Source: Acidobacteriaceae bacterium
GTDB taxonomy: Bacteria > Acidobacteriota > Terriglobia > Terriglobales > Acidobacteriaceae
Reading direction: 5' to 3'
NCBI GenBank assembly: GCA_027307295.1
Contig: DAHUXF010000017.1
Coordinates: 250-17,729 of the forward strand
Length of the DNA stretch: 17,480 nt
Under the pieces are notes generated by a model. That model saw only the letters and a program-made list of their open reading frames with translations, was not told the origin of the DNA and made no database searches. Shown piece by piece: positions 13,319 through 17,480 of the stretch. The position numbers and the translations under genes were made by a program. How positions within the stretch are numbered: position 1 is the first letter of the stretch; each line of letters opens with the position of its first letter.

Positions 13319-14404
13319 ATGGCCACTGCAATTCAAAATGAAAACCAGTATCTTGACGCATTTTTGAAATTGACTTTACGCTCGGCTTCGTCGGCTGACG
13401 TTTTCCCTCTTCTGCACTCGCTCACTGAGCATCAGAGACGCGACTTTGTCGAGCTTGCCGGTTCCAACCACGTCATCATACGCGTCTTTGAGGTCATCAA
13501 TCGCGTGGCCGGCAATCGCAATGAAGCCAGTCTGCAGGCATGGGCCATGGAAGTGCTCAGCCAGGAGCGGGCGCGGATTGAGAACGCTCTTACGCATCTG
13601 GAAAAAGTATGTGATGCTCTGGAGGAAGAGGGCTGCCCCACGGTGGTGATGAAAACGCTGGACCACTGGCCCGATCTGGGCAACGATCTTGATCTGGTTT
13701 CCACCGGACAAAAATCCAGGATCTTACAGATTTTCATGCAGCGGTTCAACGCCCGGATGGAGTCGCGCAGCTGGGGTGACCGGCTGGCCAGCAAATGGAA
13801 CTTTACGCTGCCGGGACTGCCGGAGCAGATTGAGACACACATTGGACGCCTGGGACAAACCGGAGAGCATATTGCCCTGGCCCACAGATTTATTGACCGC
13901 TGCCAGAGAATGCTCGTAAACGGACATAAGTTTTATGTCCCCGCGCCGGAAGAGCGCATCTTTGCCGCGACATTGCAACGCATGTACCGGCATTTTTATT
14001 TTCGCGTGTGCGACATTCTGAATGCCGCGTCCCTGGTGGATTCCGGCAAGATCGATTTTACCGAGCTGCGCACTGCGGCAATGTCCGTTGGCATCTGGCC
14101 GGGCGTAGCCAGTTTTCTCAAGATCGTCTCAGATTACGTAAAGCGTTACCGCACCACTCCGTTGGAACTGCCGCCCTTTGTTCTGGCGGAAGCTACCGTC
14201 AGCGGCGACAAAATCTATACTCGCGCACGCTTCCTGCGTTTGCCCATTGTGCCGTATGGCGCGCGGCTTTATACCCAGCAGATCGTGCAAGCTGCCTTCC
14301 ACGGTGATGTTCCCGCAACCTTCCGCCTGAGCCTGTTGCCTCCTCTGGCTTCCGCGGCTGCCGTAGCTTTTAAGATCACCGGCAGCGACAAAGGCGTGTG
14401 GTAG
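13319..14404 (+). CDS. Uncharacterised nucleotidyltransferase-like protein (NTP_transf_5 type)
   Basis: A 361-residue protein of the uncharacterised nucleotidyltransferase group. After a helical N-terminus, residues 108-127 read TVVMKTLDHWPDLGNDLDLV: a Lys (112) and a D123-x-D125 pair as in the metal site of this fold, with E172 (QIETHIGRLG) a candidate third carboxylate. The later HFYFRVCDILNAASLVDSGKIDF (about 225-247) resembles the helical region typical of the family. Members are often near polysaccharide genes, but no substrate is established. The ATG at 13319 has no strong ribosome site (GGGACC upstream). It diverges from the ubiD-family gene and ends 32 bases before a strong terminator. 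Family call moderate; function unknown. Confidence 0.7.
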   Translation: MATAIQNENQYLDAFLKLTLRSASSADVFPLLHSLTEHQRRDFVELAGSNHVIIRVFEVINRVAGNRNEASLQAWAMEVLSQERARIENALTHLEKVCDALEEEGCPTVVMKTLDHWPDLGNDLDLVSTGQKSRILQIFMQRFNARMESRSWGDRLASKWNFTLPGLPEQIETHIGRLGQTGEHIALAHRFIDRCQRMLVNGHKFYVPAPEERIFAATLQRMYRHFYFRVCDILNAASLVDSGKIDFTELRTAAMSVGIWPGVASFLKIVSDYVKRYRTTPLELPPFVLAEATVSGDKIYTRARFLRLPIVPYGARLYTQQIVQAAFHGDVPATFRLSLLPPLASAAAVAFKITGSDKGVW

Positions 14405-14429
14405 CGCTGAACATCCTTGCAGCAAACGC

Positions 14430-14467
14430 AAAAAAGGCGGCGGAATAATTTTCCGTCGCCTTTTTTT
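14430..14467. terminator. Bidirectional terminator between convergent genes
   Basis: GGCGGCGGAA (14436-14445) pairs with TTCCGTCGCC (14451-14460), one G-T pair, loop TAATT. An A-run precedes it and seven T follow, so it can stop transcription of the nucleotidyltransferase gene from the left and the FecR gene from the right. Confidence 0.9.
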
Positions 14468-14548
14468 CATCCTCAAATTGAACCCGGAAGGAGTTGCAGC
14501 GTGACTTGGCCAGCGCGTAGGCGAACCGGCCAACACAGGATCAAAAGA

Positions 14549-16966
14549 TCAGCGCTGCTTTGGATTTGAGGATGATCTCGAGTCACTATGACCGCCTCTA
14601 TCGCCTGACCCGCCGTGCGATGAGGATGAATTGCCGCGCGACTCCGACCGCGATGGCGGACTATACCTTGGTGACTCTGACCGTGGCGGTGGACTGTACC
14701 TTGGCGACTCTGACTGTGGCGGCGGACTGTAGCGCGGCTCACTCCTTGGCGAAGGCGAATAACGCGGTTCGCTGCCTGGGTACGTGTCCCTGGGTGTTAC
14801 GATAGGCCGGTGTAATTCCAGCGGAGGCTTGCTGCCGATGCCGGGCCGGTCGCCAGAACTCTGAGGGCCCTGGACTCCACGATCAGCGTTTGATGGAAAC
14901 CTTTGCCAGCCGCCGCTCTGCCCATCCTGCGTGCGCGAAGAAGGCATTGGCGAATCTGATGGCGTGATGCCCCTGCCAGACTGCGCGCTCGGTGGCCGGT
15001 CATTGGATTCTCTGGCTCCGGCACTGGGGAACTTCTGCCAGTTCGGACTGTCATTACCGGAATTGCTGCCATTGCCTCGGCGCGAATCCGGCATAGTGTC
15101 AGTGCGCTGAATGCGTCCGCTGTCATGTGATCGCGACATGGGCGTGGGTGTTTCACCAACTCCGCCATTGGTGTGTCCAGCGGGTGGGCCAAACTTGGTC
15201 CAGCCACCACGATTCTCCCGCGTATTCTGCTGTGCCGCATTGCCGCCACCAGCAGCCTTGCCCGTTGTGTCCTGCCGTGAGACTTCAGCATTGCCGGTCC
15301 GTTCATTCAGGTTTCCGCGCGCATTCACGCCGGTGCTGAGTTTAGCTCCAGTACTCGCGCCGCCCATTCCTCGCCGGTCCATCTGCCCCGCGCCGGTATG
15401 TACGTTGCCTTGTGCTCCCGCGGATGTCCCGCCCGCGGCTTCCGGCCTTACCACACGCTGCACCCGCGCTGCCTGGTCATGGAAAGATTCCGGCCCCGCC
15501 GGAGGCTGATGCCGGGTAAAGAAATGGTCCGTACTGCGCGGCTGTATGCCGGATGGAACTCCAGCAGAGCCACTGCCGGCATGCAGGCTCTCCCGAGTGG
15601 GGACGACCGGCACTTGTGCCGTCATCACCCGCGCATCACGCCATTCGTTCAAATCCACGCCGTGCCTGCCGTGGGCAAAATTGCCCCGGCCAAAATCTTC
15701 CGTTGAAACCGCCGTGATGGAGCCTCGCACACGGGCGTTGGTCAGGGCCATGTTCACATTGGAGTAATAAGGTTGGCGTCCACGCACCGCCAGCGGCGCA
15801 ATAAAGCCACCGCCACGATTCACATTGACGACATTCACATTGGTAACGTTAATATTCGTTACGTTCACCACGGTCACGCGATTAAACCCGCGCCCATACC
15901 ATGGATAGAAAGCATCATGCGGGCCTACCGGCAGCCAGCCGATGGATCCAAAACCAACCCCCGAGTGATGTCCAAACCCGACAAAGAACACAAACGCCGG
16001 CGACCATAGCGGGCGATAGCTGGCATACACCGGGCCCGGCCACCAGCACCAGTTTCCGCTGTAAAAGAACCACCGGCCATAGTGATACGGCGCCCATCCC
16101 CACGGCTCATAAGAGACCCATGTCCAGCCGTAGTAAGGTTCCCATACCCAACGGCCCGTCTGGTACGGCGCCCATTCCGCTTCCTGGTACGGCTGCCAGA
16201 CATTGCCATAGCCCGGCACATAAACCCAGCGCCCATAAGCGTCAAGGTCCTGCGCACCCGTGTAATAGCGATTGGTGCGTCCCCAGCTCTGGGCATCGCG
16301 AATCACGTGGTCGCGGTCAGAATTCCAGCGGTCCCAGTCATCTTTTACCGGTGCGCTGCTCACTTTATATTCCGGATCGTCCGTTCCGCGGACGATAATC
16401 ATTTCGCCTTCCCTGACGCGCGTGCTGCCCTGCGGCGTTGTGATCTCGGCTTCACCTTCGCGGACAATCACGTCCGTCTCCGCATCAGGAGTCACCTGAA
16501 CGCGATACCGGCCATTCTTTAAGAGACGCACCGCCACGTTGGGCGTATCGATCTCCGCATCCACCTCGCTGCCTTTGAATTGCGTGTAGCTCGCATAGCC
16601 CTGCGCCACCTGTATCTGTACGCGCGTACGGGTCAGGTCAGCAATCTTGATCTGGCTTTTGCCTGCCAGGCGCAGAATGTTGGCATAGTCCAGTTGAAGT
16701 TCAGTGCGAGCTTTGTCTCCGGTAGCCACTTGGTCTCCGCGGACCAGCGGAGCATTGATGGAAGTGGCGGCCCACTCGCCTGTGTCACCGCGCTGCGTGG
16801 AAACATCACCGTGGATCAAACTGATTCTTGCTACATCAGGCGGAGGGCCTTCGCTCCGTGGCGCGGCCTCACCATTCGGCCCCTGCGAATAGTCCTGCGC
16901 CCACGCGCCGGCCATCAATCCCATCACCGCCAAAATCAGACTTCTTAGAACTCGCCCCGCCTTCAT
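14549..16966 (-). CDS. Secreted FecR-domain protein with Trp/Tyr-rich middle and disordered tail
   Basis: An 805-residue exported protein. A signal peptide (about 1-24, ending AWA-Q) is followed by a FecR-like domain (about 45-195; RISLIHGDVSTQRGDTGEW, LVRGDQVATGDKARTELQLDY, DVIVREGEAEI). Residues 244-325 are extremely rich in Trp, Tyr, Gly and Pro (YGRWVYVPGYGNVWQPY and similar), resembling YXWGXW repeats of the DUF6600 type. A VNVTNINVTNVNVVNVN ladder follows (about 367-383). From about 450 the chain is Ser/Pro/Gly/Arg-rich and probably unfolded, ending in SEPRYSPPP-type repeats. FecR domains in classical systems signal to ECF sigma factors, but this one has no partner gene here; a surface or envelope structural role is as likely. 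The ATG at 16964-16966 has AAGGA 8 bases upstream; the frame continues open to 17107 but without a better ribosome site. A sigma-54 candidate lies upstream. Confidence 0.82.
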   Translation of the reverse strand: MKAGRVLRSLILAVMGLMAGAWAQDYSQGPNGEAAPRSEGPPPDVARISLIHGDVSTQRGDTGEWAATSINAPLVRGDQVATGDKARTELQLDYANILRLAGKSQIKIADLTRTRVQIQVAQGYASYTQFKGSEVDAEIDTPNVAVRLLKNGRYRVQVTPDAETDVIVREGEAEITTPQGSTRVREGEMIIVRGTDDPEYKVSSAPVKDDWDRWNSDRDHVIRDAQSWGRTNRYYTGAQDLDAYGRWVYVPGYGNVWQPYQEAEWAPYQTGRWVWEPYYGWTWVSYEPWGWAPYHYGRWFFYSGNWCWWPGPVYASYRPLWSPAFVFFVGFGHHSGVGFGSIGWLPVGPHDAFYPWYGRGFNRVTVVNVTNINVTNVNVVNVNRGGGFIAPLAVRGRQPYYSNVNMALTNARVRGSITAVSTEDFGRGNFAHGRHGVDLNEWRDARVMTAQVPVVPTRESLHAGSGSAGVPSGIQPRSTDHFFTRHQPPAGPESFHDQAARVQRVVRPEAAGGTSAGAQGNVHTGAGQMDRRGMGGASTGAKLSTGVNARGNLNERTGNAEVSRQDTTGKAAGGGNAAQQNTRENRGGWTKFGPPAGHTNGGVGETPTPMSRSHDSGRIQRTDTMPDSRRGNGSNSGNDSPNWQKFPSAGARESNDRPPSAQSGRGITPSDSPMPSSRTQDGQSGGWQRFPSNADRGVQGPQSSGDRPGIGSKPPLELHRPIVTPRDTYPGSEPRYSPSPRSEPRYSPPPQSESPRYSPPPRSESPRYSPPSRSESRGNSSSSHGGSGDRGGHSDSRSSSNPKQR
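14639..14773 (-). repeat. Variable-length SEPRYSPPP coding repeats
   Basis: Two 30-bp units (SEPRYSPSPR, SEPRYSPPPQ) and two 33-bp units (SESPRYSPPPR, SESPRYSPPSR) plus a partial SES lie in tandem near the 3' end of the FecR gene. Nucleotide identity between neighbouring units is high, so copy number may vary between strains. Confidence 0.75.
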
Positions 16967-17003
16967 GACCTGATTCCTTCGCCCCATCTTTATATTTAAG
17001 CTT

Positions 17004-17028
17004 GCACGGCGGCCTAAAACCGCCGTGC
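17004..17028 (-). promoter_or_regulatory. 9-bp hairpin in the leader of the FecR gene
   Basis: GCACGGCGG and CCGCCGTGC form a perfect stem with a 7-base loop, ending 37 bases before the start codon. It lies inside the leader predicted from the sigma-54 site. On the minus strand it is followed by an AT-rich stretch without a U-run, so premature termination is unlikely; it may be a stabilising structure or an operator. Confidence 0.45.
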
Positions 17029-17078
17029 GCTTCACTCTGCTTTCCTGATCCATGACTACAACCATTGCCAAGGGGTAT

Positions 17079-17094
17079 GGCAAGTTCCATGCCA
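17079..17094 (-). promoter_or_regulatory. Candidate sigma-54 promoter for the FecR gene
   Basis: The minus strand reads TGGCATG-GAAC-TTGCC, close to the sigma-54 consensus TGGCACG-N4-TTGCW with the exact GG-10-GC spacing. The start would be near 17068, giving a leader of about 100 bases. A TGGTT-TTC-AACCA palindrome at 17167-17179, about 105 bases upstream of that start, could be an enhancer-binding site. The rest of the 16967-17250 gap shows nothing else I can support. Confidence 0.5.
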
Positions 17095-17250
17095 ATCTGT
17101 ATTTCAATTATCTGATTGATTTTACAGGGGTTAGAGAATACAAAGCTCCATCGGCTCATGCAATGGTGGTTTTCAACCAGTTGGAACGGTGGATTTGAGC
17201 CGGAAATTCATATCGGGTTTCGTGCACCCTCAGTTTTTTTATGAGGGAGA

Positions 17251-17282
17251 AAATAAAACGCAGAGAAGGTGTGCCACCTGCG
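17251..17282 (-). terminator. Terminator of the polyprenyl synthase gene
   Basis: On the minus strand CGCAGGTG-GCA-CACCT-TCT-CTGCG forms a stem with a 3-base bulge and runs into TTTTATTT. It begins 46 bases after the stop codon. An 8-bp hairpin (CACCGCCG/CGGCGGTG, 17295-17314) lies between, without a U-run; its base overlaps a TGCCAC/GTGGCA pairing, so the two structures may compete. Confidence 0.65.
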
Positions 17283-17327
17283 ATTCTCATGTGGCACCGC
17301 CGCCCTCGGCGGTGGAAGTTCGGGCTG

Positions 17328-17480
17328 CTAGTTCTCTCTCTCCACAATAAAATCCGGAATGCCCAGAAGGGCGCGTTTGATATCTGAGTCGGCAAAAGAA
17401 CAGATGGCTTTGCGGGCGAGTTCGGCGTGCTTGGCGGCCTCATCGTAGGCATACGCGATGGAGCCATAGCGGGTCAGTAT
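17328..17480 (-). CDS. Polyprenyl diphosphate synthase, C-terminal end only
   Basis: The last 50 residues of a gene that enters from the right edge. In this frame, RYGSIAYAYDEAAKHAELA is followed by RKAICSFADSDIKRALLGIP and DFIVEREN, then TAG. This matches the C-terminus of the trans-isoprenyl diphosphate synthase family (…YARERAxxLAxxA…, …ALxxLxDFVVERx), which builds the long tails of quinones or undecaprenyl-type precursors from isopentenyl diphosphate. The catalytic DDxxD motifs lie outside the window, so chain length and specificity cannot be judged. The overlapping longer frame at 17156-17467 is a shadow. A terminator follows, separating it from the FecR gene on the same strand. Confidence 0.75.
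   Translation of the reverse strand: MLTRYGSIAYAYDEAAKHAELARKAICSFADSDIKRALLGIPDFIVEREN

Noticed and set aside
13118..13336. 73-residue N-terminal extension of the ubiD-family gene
   Set aside because: It lacks family similarity, has no ribosome site, and begins upstream of the TATAAT box; the TTG at 13117 has GAGGAG at ideal spacing.
16967..17107. 47-residue extension of the FecR protein
   Set aside because: It would bury the signal peptide, spans the hairpin and sigma-54 region, and lacks a ribosome site.
17156..17467. 103-residue frame at the right edge
   Set aside because: Shadow of the polyprenyl synthase C-terminus, whose own frame gives family-like sequence up to the TAG at 17328.

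Overview
The window reads as ordinary chromosome from a Gram-negative soil bacterium, most likely an Acidobacteriota member. The reasons are the combination of a PAP2-Wzi fusion, a large secreted FecR protein with a Trp/Tyr-rich middle and a disordered tail, small zinc-ribbon membrane proteins, and intergenic DNA full of short GC-rich hairpins and roughly 10-bp periodic tracts. This assignment rests on protein flavour and recollection, not on a search. No CRISPR array, rRNA, tRNA, transposase or phage gene is visible.

Left part (1-5838, minus strand): a polysaccharide export and assembly operon. Transcription enters near 5.9 kb and runs through a Wza-like export protein with about six SLBB domains, then a PAP2-Wzi fusion, then a GDP-mannose 4,6-dehydratase-like sugar-nucleotide enzyme cut by the window edge. 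A perfect palindrome covers the likely -10 box in front of the operon. Diverging from it is a secreted mucin-like Thr/Ser/Gly/Pro-rich protein (6124-6792) with its own terminator.

Middle (6.9-9.5 kb): small envelope and regulatory genes. These are a zinc-ribbon protein with two membrane helices, a small HTH-like protein, a zinc-ribbon PspC-domain protein, and a secreted carboxypeptidase-regulatory/TPR protein with a strongly folded leader. From 9.45 to 10.0 kb there is no convincing gene, only degenerate repeats and a GATC-dense tract.

Right part (10-17.5 kb): several genes have a respiratory or quinone flavour. They are a stand-alone nuoI (possibly leaderless), a DinB-family protein, a UbiD-family decarboxylase with an unusual internal insertion, and at the far edge the C-terminus of a polyprenyl diphosphate synthase that the supplied ORFs miss. 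Between these lie a nucleotidyltransferase-like protein and a FecR-domain protein with a good candidate sigma-54 promoter.

I do not see a clear undescribed multi-gene system. The most worthwhile leads are regulatory and structural: the operator over the export promoter, the sigma-54 candidates, the leaderless nuoI, the PAP2-Wzi topology problem, the UbiD insertion, and the 10-bp-phased intergenic repeats.
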